From positions 3,223,069 to 3,287,068 of the forward strand of contig JAJEKV010000011.1 in NCBI GenBank assembly GCA_021234155.1: DNA of 64,000 nucleotides. Reading direction: 5' to 3'. Shown here piece after piece: positions 43,607-55,971 of this stretch. Every line of letters begins with the position of its first letter. Positions within the stretch are counted from its first letter, which is position 1. The position numbers and the translations under genes are program-made. The notes under the pieces are model-generated. The model was not told the DNA's origin. It did not search any database and saw only the letters and a list, made by a program, of their open reading frames with translations. This DNA comes from Isoetes taiwanensis. Lineage: Eukaryota > Streptophyta > Lycopodiopsida > Isoetales > Isoetaceae.

Positions 43607-43677
43607 TTTTTTCTTAGTTTATGGGTTTTGTGCAAGCGCTCATTTTTCTTAGCTTATGGGTTTTGTGCAAACGCTCA
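43607..43677. repeat. 35-bp tandem duplication
   Basis: TTTTTCTTAG-TTATGGGTTT starts at 43,607 and 43,642. Two or three differences separate the copies. Confidence 0.85.
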
Positions 43678-45588
43678 TTTTCCATGCGGTACTCTATGGT
43701 ACTTTTAGATGATTTAAATATGTGCAAAGTGGCACATATACAAAAGCTAGTTTACACGTTGAAGCAAAGGAGAGACATGGGGTTGTCACATAAGCAAATG
43801 GCTCATTGAGAGTATACGTGACGGATTGAGAGAAGCAAAGTACCAAAAAACTCTTAGAATGTGAAATATATGGACAAAAAGGTATAAGTTATGGCTTTGC
43901 CTTGGAGAACGAAATTACGTGAACCAAATTTCCCATCATGATTTTCCTTAAAACATTGGCATAAAAATAATAGATGGTTCATATACATGGGTTTATTGTG
44001 GCACGTTTATGGCGCCAAAATGGATGCCGGCATGAACAGATAGTTCCCCCTTCTGGCTAAGGCAAGCTTTTGATCTAATCGATCCTAGAAATGGATGCTA
44101 CGGATCTGTGGCCTAACAGTTCCTGCTTAGGCGATGAAGCTAGGGTGAAAAATGCCGTTTTGTATTTGAATACTGGGCTATGGCGTGATCGTAAATCTTT
44201 GGCAACGGAGCTAAGGTATCAAAAAACTTTCGATGCCAGGTTTTTATTCTTTATTTTCTATATGTCTTGAATCTTCAATGATACTTGCTCTGAAACTTGT
44301 ATCTAGTTCTGATTATACATTTTGCGAATCATAGAAAATAGAGAAAAACTTGTATGTATGATGCTTGCTTTTAGCTTAAATGACTATTTCTGAGAAATGC
44401 ATCTTGTCTACAAGATCAACCAAATGAAAAGAAAAGGCATTTTCGCTTGCAAGTTTGTGTTGCTACAATATGTTCTTAGAACTTCATTACTGTGCTAAAT
44501 CTTTTTGCCTTCAAATAGATGATGGGAAATCAGAGTCTCTTGAATTAAAGATGCTGGTGATGCTTGCTTGTGGGAAAGCATGGATACCATGGCATGAAGG
44601 GCAAGACCCCTCGTTAATCGTTAATAGTGACGATTCACCTAAAGAGACCAAGTGGACTAATTCTTGAAGGTGTTATATGATGGTGAGACAAGGCATTACG
44701 CTAAATATTTGGGGCCCTCAATCAGGTCGATCTGATTCTTGGTGATTGAAATAAAGCATGATCTAATTTGGTATTTATACCCCTAATTTGTTTAAATGGG
44801 CTACTTAGTTAAGGCGTAATAATGACTCTTTTCTATAGCTCTTTGTGCCACTAATGCATGGTTGTACTTCACTATACCTTGTTGCCTTTGTTAATATCTT
44901 GTTACACGGAGTTAAATATGCCTTTTAGAGGTATCATGCAGCTTATACAAGTTGGCACTAGCCTACATGATTGACATGTTTTGGTTAAAGTTTTGATGCT
45001 ATAAATGCTAATATGATGGTAGTCTTAGAGGCTTGGTTCACATATAACTTTATTCAAGCATTCCGCCATTGCTATATTTGATGTTCTTATATGTTGTATT
45101 TAGAGGCTATAAAGTCTGATACTTAAGAAGAAGCTTGTGTCTCTTCAATATTGCTGATTTTATGTTTTCATAACACATTTGTGTTGCTTTTAATCTATTA
45201 ATGTGCAAAGGTATATATGAGATAATTCTAAATAGAAGGATTCTATTCTGGCTAAAATAATATTTTTGAGATCATAACAACCAGCTAGATTTGGGACTAA
45301 GAAATTAGTTCTCGTCTAATGGTTGTGCGTGAGATCAATTAGGATATATATTGCTAAAAATATTAATATTCCAGTTCCCTTTCTTGTTAATTGTCACCTC
45401 AGGGCAAAAGGATACAATTGGTGATCAGCGATGAGCTGAGAGACCCAATGTACCTTTTGGCCCTTGCACATTTACCATTATCATGCTAATTGTGTATTGA
45501 TTGGCTGCAGGTACGGGTTCTCTCTCCTCCAATTGTCTCTTATTTGCTGTTAGAGTTGGCGTTAACTTGGAGATGGAATTACTGGAAG

Positions 45589-45793
45589 CGTAACTAAAGC
45601 TACACTTACTTTGTACCTCTATTTTTTTATTTGACACACATAGATGGGAATAATTTACAGTAATACTTTATGTCCTTATTTTCATCATACAACGTAACTA
45701 AAGCTACACTTACTTTGTACCTCTATTTTTTTACTTGACACATAGATGGGAATAATTTATAGTAATACTTTATGTCTTTATTTTGATCATACA
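45589..45793. repeat. Tandem duplication of about 104 bp
   Basis: Copies start at 45,589 and 45,693 with CGTAACTAAAGCTACACTTA and include ATAGATGGGAATAATTTA. Differences are single bases and a 4-bp indel. Confidence 0.85.
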
Positions 45794-46073
45794 TTGGAGT
45801 AATCTACAGTAATATTTTATGTCTAAATTTTATGTCTCTACTTTGATCATACATGGTTACAATCTACAGATTAATGCGTAGATCTTCTAAAATAATGCTT
45901 TGCTACCTTATTGTTCTACTTTCATACTAATATACGTGTTTGAGGTAATGTGCCTTCCAGTTGTGGCCTGGGTAACGCCAGGATGGATATGTGTTGGGTA
46001 ATCTTTGCCTTGAACGAATACGGTTTAGTAAAATGTTTTTACTATAACTGTTAGTAGTAGTGAAGATCTTGGT

Positions 46074-46243
46074 GAAGAAGAAGAAGAAGAAGAAGAAGAA
46101 GAAGAAGAAGAAGAAGAAGAAGAAGAAGAAGAAGAAGAAGAAGAAGAAGAAGAAGAAGAAGAAGAAGAAGAAGAAGAAGAAGAAGAAGAAGAAGAAGAAG
46201 AAGAAGAAGAAGAAGAAGAAGAAGAAGAAGAAGAAGAAGAAAA
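46074..46243 (+). repeat. (GAA)n microsatellite, about 56 units
   Basis: A perfect GAA run that forms the left border of the 3-kb duplication. Confidence 0.95.
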
Positions 46244-46935
46244 TTGCTCAGAAGGCAAATTAATTCAGTGAAAAATGAGGGTTTGACCTCATATGCACAA
46301 TATGAGTGCAAAAACATAAGATCTTTCTTAAATGGGCATGTAACTATGTACTAACAAGGTACCTCCAATGGTTTGCCATGGGAAATTGCAAAACCATTAG
46401 ACCTTACGTTGAAGGTTTGGAATACAAGACAAAAATAAAATGGTCCACGTTCCATTACCAAAGATAGCTTTTATTTTTAAGTCTTTAATATGTTGGGCTG
46501 AAAAGTGCCTAGTAAGCAATGCTACAATTAGAAATAATTTCACCTAAGGTGATGGGTTGGTGGAGTAAAGGCATTAAATGATATGCCAAGTGCAATAATT
46601 GCTTGCTTCTCTTTGCATGGTTTTATATCCATTAAAAGATGTGGACACCTATGTAGAAAAATACTATTTGAAAAGAAATGCTTGCTCTTCTTTGCAGGGT
46701 TTCATATCCATTAAAAAAGTGGGTTTCGTATCCACTAGGGTATAGTGTGGTTAGATATTGGAAATATTCTAAAGAAAATTGAGTTGGGCTTGTAAAAGTG
46801 GCTAAGAAACGCATGTCATTAAAGGAAAATTAAAGGAAAGGTAAACACTTGGATATTCGAATTATTATAAGGCTTCTTAAATTTGTTAAAAAAATCGAAA
46901 ATGGGTGCACCCTTTTGGTGACATCATTATATTAG

Positions 46936-46949
46936 CTATATATAAAAGG
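46936..46949 (+). promoter_or_regulatory. TATA-box-like sequence, left copy
   Basis: CTATATATAAAAGG is a strong plant TATA match with a GC-poor context, 350 bp upstream of the conserved frame at 47,285. The same sequence is present at 50,923 in the right copy. Promoter activity is unproven. Confidence 0.4.
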
Positions 46950-47284
46950 ATTTTTTGAGGGCATGCATATATGCCACATCTAAGCTTTATAGAAAATATC
47001 TTGCATGTACTTTTTGGAAAGAATTTGGGGCTTTCATTAGCTTTTCCATCTCCATTTTGAGCGCTTTTTTGTTTTGCATGTCATGTGGCCATATGTTAAG
47101 ATGCAAAAGATAAAAAGAGAGATATGGAAAAATCCTTGGTATTTTTACAGGGTCATTTTTTAATGGAGTCGACTCCTGGAATGGGCAAGAGACATTTATT
47201 TAGCATTTTGGGCCTCTGTTTTACGCCAAATGTCCGCCTTATAGGGCCGAATATGGTTATGGCTTTAACCTTAGCCGAATATGG

Positions 47285-47485
47285 ATGAAACAGGCAGATC
47301 GGATTTGCTACAAGCTGGATTCGGCATGGCCAAATGAGCCAAGTTCATGCACTGATGTGGTTTACTTGCTACCGGATTTTGCATGCCGGATCATTGCATT
47401 ACATAAGGATTTGAGAATGGTAATCATTCCCGGAGAGATTGCACTATTTGGAATCTTGAAGGTACCATTTTGTTTTGCCATTTAA
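47285..47485 (+). CDS. Conserved short frame in the duplicated segment, left
   Basis: MKQADRICYKLDSAWPNEPS continues with CTDVVYLLPDFACRIIALHK and MVIIPGEIALF. The first 58 or so residues are identical in the right copy. The frames then diverge because of a small indel near 47,450. An AAG-GTACC junction at the end of the conserved part could be a splice donor. Identity is explained by the recent duplication, so it is weak evidence for coding. Function is unknown. Confidence 0.25.
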   Translation: MKQADRICYKLDSAWPNEPSSCTDVVYLLPDFACRIIALHKDLRMVIIPGEIALFGILKVPFCFAI

Positions 47486-49286
47486 ACGTGTTTCTTCATG
47501 TTAGTGCTCTAGATATGCAATACCGACAGAATGATAATGTTAAGGCTTGGTTAGATGCCTAATGCAAACTTCGGCTTTTACCAAGAGCCTTATCCTCACT
47601 GCAGAAGCATTTGTTAGATGCAGCTATTGCTGGAGCATATGTAGCATGGTTGCTCTGCTTCAAAAAGATCGCATAGAAGGATTTGGAATGGAAATGACGG
47701 GCAAGGAGCTATAACGGAGCTCTCCTTTACAGGTCTGGCCATATATTTAACTGTTAAAATTTCGTCTTGATTCCATTTCCTAGTTTCTAGCCCTGGTTCA
47801 AAAACAATATGGGTATGTTCATCCTTTTCTTTGCAACACTGGATTGGAATCGGTTTTAGATCTATTGTCTGATTAACATCTGGTCTGTACTTAAGTTGCT
47901 TTTAAGAGCAGACATATGGCTTGCAAATGTATTATTCCTTTTGTTATAGGCCATAATCTGTGCTTAAGACCATATTCAGATAAGATATGTCCTGCACATG
48001 ACATCCACTTATTTTGTAAAGCTGAAAATAGTCTAAGGGTAATCCAAATAGCTTGGTTTATCTGACTTGCATGTAGCACCCTGCGATTAAGATCAAATGG
48101 CAGAGAGGTGACAATGTTGCCAGGTTTATACAAGAAGCTTGAAACAACAGTTTTTCCTTTAGTATTGTATCTGCAGAGTGTAAAAACTAATAATGCAGGT
48201 CTGTTTCTACTCTAGTTGTTCCTGTTAGCCATGAATCAGAATCATAAACTATTTAAGGGGTATGTGCTGTTTGGTAAGGCAGCACATTGTGATACTATGA
48301 TGGCTTGGTAATGACCTTATATGGATATATTCGACCCCTCATACGGCATTAAAGCTTTATAAGTGATGATACAGGTTTTGTGCTGAATCGCACACCCAAG
48401 GTTTGAATAAACTTGTATCTTTTCTGTTTGGTTTCTTAGTCTGTGAATTCTAGAAATATTCTAGAAGCATCTATTTACTGAAAATAATAGGTGAAGGGCG
48501 AAGAGCCAGATTGTTCTATAGCTTACCTGACGCCCCTTGTGTAGTTACCATGAACTTGCTAACTTATGCATTGTTTGGGTGCAGGTAACCAGAACAATCT
48601 CTCCTGTTACTATTTTCGGTTGCAGTTTTGGTACAATCGAGGGACCACATAAAACATTGGACCACTCTATGTATTGTACACACTTTTTGGTGAGATCCTC
48701 CCTTTTTTTGGCTGATTAAATAAAAGGGTGCATCCTAAAGATTGAGTGATCTACAATGACACTCTTTGGAGTTGAACATGAACTTGATATGCTCTTAGAG
48801 GTTTATGAACTACCCTGGATCCTGTCTTAATGACAAGTTTTATGATTGTGGTTCATTTTCAAGGAATGAAAGCTGATGGAAAAATTTATTCTTTTACTTA
48901 TCTACATGCATTAAATACAGGTTCAAGTCTATATACGTAACATTATTATTGATAAGATTATTGTAATACATGATTGACAAAATGATTATGATATGTTATT
49001 ACTTCCATGAATTAACTGTTCGAAAAAATGATATATTCGATTTCTGCATCATACAGCATGTTAAGTGACATCATAACTTAAAATAAAATACTCTTATACT
49101 TTACTTATACTATGAAATCTTGTGAGTTATAATTTAAAGACACATGGGAGTAGGAGTACCTGATGTGGCCTGGCTTAACCCAGGATAGGTATTGGCTTAT
49201 ATGTCCTTACTATGAACAAGGTTGTTTAAATGTTTTTTATACTTTAATCTGACTGTAGTCTTAGTAAGAACATCATCGAAGAAGAA

Positions 49287-50152
49287 ATTGTGACATCTAT
49301 TTGTTGGAGGTATCCAACAAACACATCATTTCTGAAACCATGAAATAATGCTGATTCTATGTTGGTTTTGGCATAACTAATTGCTACTATGATTTATTAC
49401 AGCAGAATGTCTGTTGGCTGATACTACTGGCTGGTTTGGGATATGGAGCTATGGGAAATGGTCCTAGTATCATTGTCCAACCCTCTGTATAGCATGAATA
49501 CCAGTAAAGTGGCACACGATAAATTCTGAAGTGCTATCGGGTAAAGGCATCTCTTCTACATAACAGGTCAGTGTATATTATCTACTTTGCTCTATGCGTG
49601 GATGATATATGTTAAGTATCGTCTTAACTAGTCGGGGTTTATGGTTCATGGTGCCATTCCTCATAGAATCATCCTGTTAGATGCACTTTGCTGATGAATT
49701 GCCCTTTATATATATGGCTTATTGTGCCAGTTATACCACTCAAATGATATATAGGACTATGGCCCAATGTGCCATCTCCTTGATATGGGTCCACTAGGAC
49801 TATGGCCCAATGTGCCATCTCCTTGATATGGGTCCACTGCACCCTTTACACAGGGTGTAATTACCTTTACACTAATAAAAATTTGATGGATATGAGCCCA
49901 CTTAGGGCACAAAAAAGACCTGAAACTCTCAATTCAAGAAGCTGTGAAAAATGGCTGTTTACTTGATAATAGTGACATAAATTTGGCTGTAAACAAGCTT
50001 CTTGATTTAACATGTAAAATTCGTGGTTCACATCAAATTGATGAGTGCTGGTTCTTTTCTTCTGGGTAAGGAAGTAGGACCCCTCCTTTTATAGGGGGGT
50101 CCTACTCTCCTATAAAAAAGATGGGTCCTACATCCTGAGGGAGGGATGTGGG
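49287..50152. other. Single-copy spacer between the duplicated segments
   Basis: The spacer contains a perfect 43-bp tandem duplication at 49,753-49,838 (AGGACTATGGCCCAATGTGC). It also contains a hairpin, GTAGGACCCC (50,073-50,082) with GGGGTCCTAC (50,096-50,105). A further GGGTCCTAC lies just before the next GAA tract. No gene is seen. Confidence 0.6.
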
Positions 50153-50233
50153 AGAAGAAGAAGAAGAAGAAGAAGAAGAAGAAGAAGAAGAAGAAGAAGA
50201 AGAAGAAGAAGAAGAAGAAGAAGAAGAAGAAAT
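50153..50233 (+). repeat. (GAA)n microsatellite, about 27 units
   Basis: Left border of the right 3-kb copy. It is half the length of the corresponding border of the left copy. Confidence 0.95.
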
Positions 50234-50240
50234 TGTCGGT

Positions 50241-53200
50241 AAGGCAAATTAATTCAGTGAAAAATGAGGGTTTGACCTCATATGCACAATATGAGTGCAA
50301 AAACATAAGATCTTTCTTAAATGGGCATGTAACTATGTACTAACAAGGTACCTCCAATGGTTTGCCATGGGAAATTGCAAAACCATTAGACCTTACGTTG
50401 AAGGTTTGGAATACAAGACAAAAATAAAATGGTCCACGTTCCATTACCAAAGATAGCTTTTATTTTTAAGTCTTTAATATGTTGGGCCGAAAAGTGCCTA
50501 GTAAGCAATGCTACAATTAGAAATAATTTCACCTAAGGTGATGGGTTGGTGGAGTAAAGGCATTAAATGATATGCCAAGTGCAATAATTGCTTGCTTCTC
50601 TTTGCATGGTTTTATATCCATTAAAAGATGTGGACACCTATGTAGAAAAATACTATTTGAAAAGAAATGCTTGCTCTTCTTTGCAGGGTTTCATATCCAT
50701 TAAAAAGTGGGTTTCGTATCCACTAGGGTATAGTGTGGTTAGATATTGGAAATATTCTAAAGAAAATTGAGTTGGGCTTGTAAAAGTGGCTAAGAAACGC
50801 ATGTCATTAAAGGAAAATTAAAGGAAAGGTAAACACTTGGATATTCGAATTATTATAAGGCTTCTTAAATTTGTTAAAAAATCGAAAATGGGTGCACCCT
50901 TTTGGTGACATCATTATATTAGCTATATATAAAAGGATTTTTTGAGGGCATGCATATATGCCACATCTAAGCTTTATAGAAAATATCTTGCATGTACTTT
51001 TTGGAAAGAATTTGGGGCTTTCATTAGCTTTTCCATCTCCATTTTGAGCGCTTTTTTGTTTTGCATGTCATGTGGCCATGTGTTAAGATGCAAAAGATAA
51101 AAAGAGAGATATGGAAAAATCCTTGGTATTTTTACAGGGTCATTTTTTAATGGAGTCGACTCCTGGAATGGGCAGTAGACATTTATTTAGCATTTTGGGC
51201 CTCTGTTTGGCGCCAAATGTCCGCCTTATAGGGCCGAATATGGTTATGGCTTTAACCTTAGCCGAATATGGATGAAACAGGCAGATCGGATTTGCTACAA
51301 GCTGGATTCGGCATGGCCAAATGAGCCAAGTTCATGCACTGATGTGGTTTACTTGCTACCGGATTTTGCATGCCGGATCATTGCATTACATAAGGATTTG
51401 AGAATGGTAATCATTCCCGGAGAGATTGCACTATACTGGAATCTTGAAGGTACCATTTTGTTTTTGCCATTTAAACGTGTTTCTTCATGTTAGTGCTCTA
51501 GATATGCAATACCCTGACCAGAATGATAATGTTAAGGCTTCGGTTAGATGCCTAATGCAAACTTTCGGCTTTTACCAAGAGCCTTATCCTCACTGCAGAA
51601 GCATTTGTTAGATGCAGCTATTGCTGGAACATATGTAGCATGGTTGCTCTGCTTCAAAAAGATCGCATAGAAGGATTTGGAATGGAAATGACGGGCAAGG
51701 AGCTATAACGGAGCTCTCCTTTACAGGTCTGGCCATATATTTAACTGTTAAAATTTCGTCTTGATTCCATTTCCTAGTTTCTAGCCCTGGTTCAAAAACA
51801 ATATGGGTATGTTCATCCTTTTCTTTGCAACACTGGATTGGAATCGGTTTTAGATCTATTGTCTGATTAACATCTGGTCTGTACTTAAGTTGCTTTTAAG
51901 AGCAGACATATGGCTTGCAAATGTATTATTCCTTTTGTTATAGGCCATAATCTGTGCTTAAGACCATATTCAGATAAGATATGTCCTGCACATGACATCC
52001 ACTTATTTTGTAAAGCTGAAAATAGTCTAAGGGTAATCCAAATAGCTTGGTTTATCTGACTTGCATGTAGCACCCTGCGATTAAGATCAAAATGGCGAGA
52101 GGTGACAATGTTGCCAGGTTTATACAAGAAGCTTGAAACAACAGTTTTTCCTTTAGTATTGTATCTGCAGAGTGTAAAAACTAATAATGCAGGTCTGTTT
52201 CTACTCTAGTTGTTCCTGTTAGCCATGAATCAGAATCATAAAATATTTAAGGGGTATGTGCTGTTTGGTAAGGCAGCACATTGTGATACTATGATGGCTT
52301 GGTAATGACCTTATATGGATATATTCGACCCCTCATACGGCATTAAAGCTTTATAAGTGATGATACAGGTTTTGTGCTGAATCGCACACCCAAGGTTTGA
52401 ATAAACTTGTATCTTTTCTGTTTGGTTTCTTAGTCTGTGAATTCTAGAAATATTCTAGAAGCATCTATTTACTGAAAATAATAGGTGAAGGGCGAAGAGC
52501 CAGATTGTTCTATAGCTTACCTGACGCCCCTTGTGTAGTTACCATGAACTTGCTAACTTATGCATTGTTTGGGTGCAGGTAACCAGAACAATCTCTCCTG
52601 TTACTATTTTCGGTTGCAGTTTTGGTACAATCGAGGGACCACATAAAACATTGGACCACTCTATGTATTGTACACACTTTTTGGTGAGATCCTCCCTTTT
52701 TGGTGATTAAATAAAAGGGTGCATCCTAAAAGATTGAGTGATCTACAATGACACTCTTTGGAGTTGAACATGAACTTGATATGCTCTTAGAGGTTTATGA
52801 ACTACCACGGATCTGTCTTAATGACAAGTTTTATGATTGTGGTTCATTTTCAAGGAATGAAAGGCGATGGAAAAATTTATTCTTTTACTTATCTACATGC
52901 ATTAAATACAGGTTCAAGTCTATATACGTAACATTATTATTGATAAGATTATTGTAATACATGATTGACAAAATGATTATGATATGTTATTACTTCCATG
53001 AATTAACTGTTCGAAAAAATGATATATTCGATTTCTGCATCATACAGCATGTTAAGTGACATCATAACTTAAAATAAAATACTCTTATACTTTACTTATA
53101 CTATGAAATCTTGTGAGTTATAATTTAAAGACACATGGGAGTAGGAGTACCTGATGTGGCCTGGCTTAACCCAGGATAGGTATTGGCTTATATGTCCTTA

Positions 53201-53293
53201 CTATGAACAAGGTTGTTTAAATGTTTTTTATACTTTAATCTGACTGTAGTCTTAGTAAGAACATCATCGAAGAAGAAGAAGAAGAAGAAGAAG
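50241..53293. repeat. Right copy of a 3.04-kb duplication
   Basis: Nearly identical to 46,252-49,286, including the TATA-like sequence (50,923), the frame at 51,272 and the GAA-bearing right end, which here has about nine GAA units instead of three. A 69-codon frame at 52,748 (MTLFGVEHELDMLLEVYELP) is open here but broken in the left copy by a 2-base difference near 48,815. Sequence beyond the right edge is unrelated to that beyond the left copy. Confidence 0.92.
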
Positions 53294-53659
53294 CATAATT
53301 TCATTAATTGTGGACTTTGGCCGAGTCCATATGACTCCCAAATGTACCCGATTTTTTAGAAAATAAGGGTTTTATTTAGTAGAATGATGCGAATTTTCGA
53401 AATGTGTGCAGGTAGGTGGGATGGCAGGCCTTGTATCTATAAAGCACAAAAAGTGCCAACCGAGTTTTGTGTCTCATGGCTTATACGTAGTCGTGGTCTC
53501 ATACGGCTGTAAGATTCGCAAATCGCATAGTGTAGATTCATATTCGTGCCGGTCGAGAATGGTCCGAACCAGCGCAGCTATGGATTCACAATGAGCGAAA
53601 TCACGATTGCCATATCGGTGAGCCAATATTAGCTCTCATGCGAATCGCCTTCGGTTGAG
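53294..53659. other. Junction region right of the duplication
   Basis: No supported feature. Short plus-strand frames lack recognisable motifs. Confidence 0.35.
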
Positions 53660-53980
53660 GTGCGTAAGCGAGATAAACCAAAATGGCATGAAGAAATGAG
53701 AAGCCAACTCGGAAGCTCATTCGGTCGTGGAGAGTTGATGAAGGATGGCGATGAGCCGGATGACCTTAGCGGGGTAGAGCTGGAAGGTCGCTTGATTTCC
53801 TTGAAACGCCATATTTTCAGGCGCAGAAGCTCGAAGAGGTTGCTGAAAATGGAGGATGTTTGGCTGCACAACACTTTCCGGTCGTTGTTTAAGAAGCTTT
53901 ACAAGAAGGAAAAGAGGCGTGATGTGGCTTTGGTAATCAAACTCATCCTCGGCCTCCTATCCGATGGCGTAATTGGATGA
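53660..53980 (+). CDS. Hypothetical basic 106-residue ORF
   Basis: MRKRDKPKWHEEMRSQLGSS is followed by RGELMKDGDEPDDLSGVELE and basic helices KRHIFRRRSSKRLLKMEDVW and FRSLFKKLYKKEKRRDVALV. The composition is regular (charged, helical) and unlike the low-complexity shadow frames nearby. No family was recognised. It may be an exon of a transposon or host gene. Downstream, within 300 bp, the first AAATTGG palindromes appear. Confidence 0.35.
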   Translation: MRKRDKPKWHEEMRSQLGSSFGRGELMKDGDEPDDLSGVELEGRLISLKRHIFRRRSSKRLLKMEDVWLHNTFRSLFKKLYKKEKRRDVALVIKLILGLLSDGVIG

Positions 53981-54271
53981 TTTGGCCGGATCTCATCTTG
54001 CCGACAAGACATATCGAGTTCCAACCGGGGATCTAATTGCGGTGGGGCGGATATTGACCAAACGTCCATGTTTAATATTATCTATTATTATCTATTGTCA
54101 TTACGATTTCAACCTATGCTTTCGGCGATGTTGTTTAGTTGATATTATTATCTACGTAATCCATCCATGTACTCCATTCCTATGTGAATAGAATGTTTTT
54201 GTCTACATTGAGAACATCCCAATGGCGTGCAATTTACGAGCGGTAATATCTTATTTCATGGAGGCCTCGAG

Positions 54272-54437
54272 GAAATTGGGGCCGCCCACTTTCCTTCAGG
54301 AGGAAATTGGGCGCCCCATTTTCTTTCGGGAATAGTCTCCTCCGTAAACCGTGCCGCCGACTTTGCCCTTCGGATGGCTGAAGGTAGTTTTATGAAGGCT
54401 TCCACTTTCAGGAAAATTGAAGCCGCCCACTTTCCTT
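54272..54437. repeat. Palindromic TTGGGCG motifs, cluster 1
   Basis: Three degenerate copies lie at 54,272-54,294 (GAAATTGGGGCCGCCCACTT), 54,302-54,322 (GAAATTGGGCGCCCCATTTT) and 54,415-54,433 (GAAAATTGAAGCCGCCCACT). All have CTTTCC or TTCTTT following. Confidence 0.75.
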
Positions 54438-54558
54438 CTTAGAGCAAAAGGAAAACGAAAACGTAGATCGAACCGAAGATAACAACGAAACATAACAACG
54501 AGAATCATGCACAAATACGTTACATCATCATATCATATAAAGTTATGAAATACATGAG

Positions 54559-54891
54559 TCATAGATTGTAATTATTGGTGATTCTATTAATCTCAAAAGC
54601 CTCAGCTCCGGAACCCACACAATATGGATAGTAACATGATACCACGGGGAGTCTTTCTTTTCGACCATTAGCTATACCATACACCGAGGGGATCGAGAGA
54701 GATCCTTTCAACTCTTGAGCATAAAGATCGTCATAGGTCATAAGGCAAGTAAGGGTGTCAACATGGGGCTGTGAAGATGGCGAGACATGGCGGCGGAATG
54801 TCTTTGTGGCGTCGAATGCGGCTATATTTATAGCCAAGGAATTATTGATGACTACTGTAGCAGCATTATTGGTTGTATATACGGTGTACAT
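54559..54891 (-). CDS. Hypothetical 110-residue ORF
   Basis: The frame reads MYTVYTTNNAATVVINNSLA and later PHVDTLTCLMTYDDLYAQEL and VVSCYYPYCVGSGAEAFEIN. It is open over 330 bp with balanced composition but has no recognisable domain. Its strand matches the minus-strand genes at 57-60 kb. Confidence 0.3.
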   Translation of the reverse strand: MYTVYTTNNAATVVINNSLAINIAAFDATKTFRRHVSPSSQPHVDTLTCLMTYDDLYAQELKGSLSIPSVYGIANGRKERLPVVSCYYPYCVGSGAEAFEINRITNNYNL

Positions 54892-55332
54892 CCAATAATC
54901 TTTGCGTACAATACCTTCAATAATGATTGTGGGTATAAATATATCTCAAACCAATTTTGACCATCAAATTTGGCCTTCGTCTAGCCATGTGGTCTCGGTC
55001 GTCACGAGCGTGATTCCATCAAGCGCAAGATGAATCACGAAAACTTCAAAGCGATTATGAGCGAGAGATACCCATGGAAGGCGGATGACCACGATTCGCT
55101 CTAAATCCTCGCCATTATCACGATCCCTTCGACGTTATCATCCATCGATATGGAATAGAGAGCATCAAATGTACATGATAGAGAAGATGTTTGGGGTGCT
55201 GGTGAAAATGACTCGAAGAGTCCCCTAAATGAGCGCTTGTCATCTTGTTGTAATCGGATTGTAATCATCTATGAGATAAAGTATTAGTACAACTTGTCTT
55301 CTATATGTGCAACTTGTCCAACATGTCGCGTG

Positions 55333-55971
55333 AAATTGGGCGCCCGCCCACTTTGCCCTTGAATGCTCATATCGTATGATCTTGCGAAATTGGGCGGACG
55401 CCCAATTCGGCGTGGGTAGATAGGTGTACCTTATACGGTTTTGTTGCGCGCTAGTATATGCGCCAATAATTGACATCAATAATTTCTCACGCCTATAAAA
55501 GCGGCTCCTTTGCATTCATCTCTCATGGCTTCCTTGCGGATCGTCAGGAGAACATCCAGATCCTTCAAGTGCTACTTGAGTTACAACGATATTTGCGGTG
55601 CTATATGGCGGTGTTAGTCTTGATCCATGGCTCGGTCAAAGCGGATGGACTGCGAGTAAGTGCGGGAAGCTCACTTCGTGTTGAGGTCCACTGTATTGGC
55701 TTCACGATCCGCCAGAATCTTTGAGTTTGAATGGCATCGCCTTGGCGGCGTTGACGACGAAAGTGACTCTTTGTACACTCCGGATATGTTATCTGCCGAC
55801 AAGGATATAATAATGTTGTAAGGATGTAATAAGCATAGTCAATATTATATAATGTAGCGTGCACGAGTAATTCGAGGGTGCGCTCTTTGATCTCCTTTGT
55901 TTACGCGGCTCCACTTCACTTCATGTTTGATGGGCTTACACTGCCACGAGAAATTGGCCCGCCCAATTTAT
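55333..55971. repeat. Palindromic TTGGGCG motifs, cluster 2
   Basis: Copies lie at 55,333-55,354 (arms AAATTGGGC and GCCCACTTT), 55,386-55,408 (AAATTGGGCGGACGCCCAAT) and 55,950-55,970 (AAATTGGCCCGCCCAATTT). Confidence 0.8.

Larger units (their letters stand above)
43003..46073. other. AT-rich region without recognisable genes
   Basis: About 3 kb with no domain-bearing frame. It contains a 35-bp tandem duplication at 43,607-43,677 (TTTTTCTTAGTTTATGGG) and a duplication of about 104 bp at 45,589-45,793 (CGTAACTAAAGCTACACTTA), followed by a further decayed partial copy with TTTATGTCT and GATCATACAT. Numerous short ORFs lack any pattern I recognise. Confidence 0.45.
46252..49286. repeat. Left copy of a 3.04-kb duplication
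   Basis: From AAGGCAAATTAATTCAGTG to ACATCATCGAAGAAGAA this segment is repeated in the same orientation at 50,241-53,293 (offset 3,989 at the start and 3,991 at the end). By eye the copies differ at perhaps twenty to thirty places, many of them 1-3-base indels at G/C words (CCGACAG versus CCTGACCAG, TTTACGCC versus TTTGGCGCC). A TATA-like CTATATATAAAAGG is at 46,936. A 66-codon frame at 47,285 (MKQADRICYKLDSAWPNEPS) is conserved in the other copy, but its family is unknown. Both edges are GAA repeats. Confidence 0.92.

Noticed and set aside
46252-53293. The 3-kb repeats as LTRs of a retrotransposon
   Set aside because: The ends are GAA tracts without TG/CA, there is no primer site or polypurine tract next to the spacer, and the 0.95-kb spacer encodes nothing.
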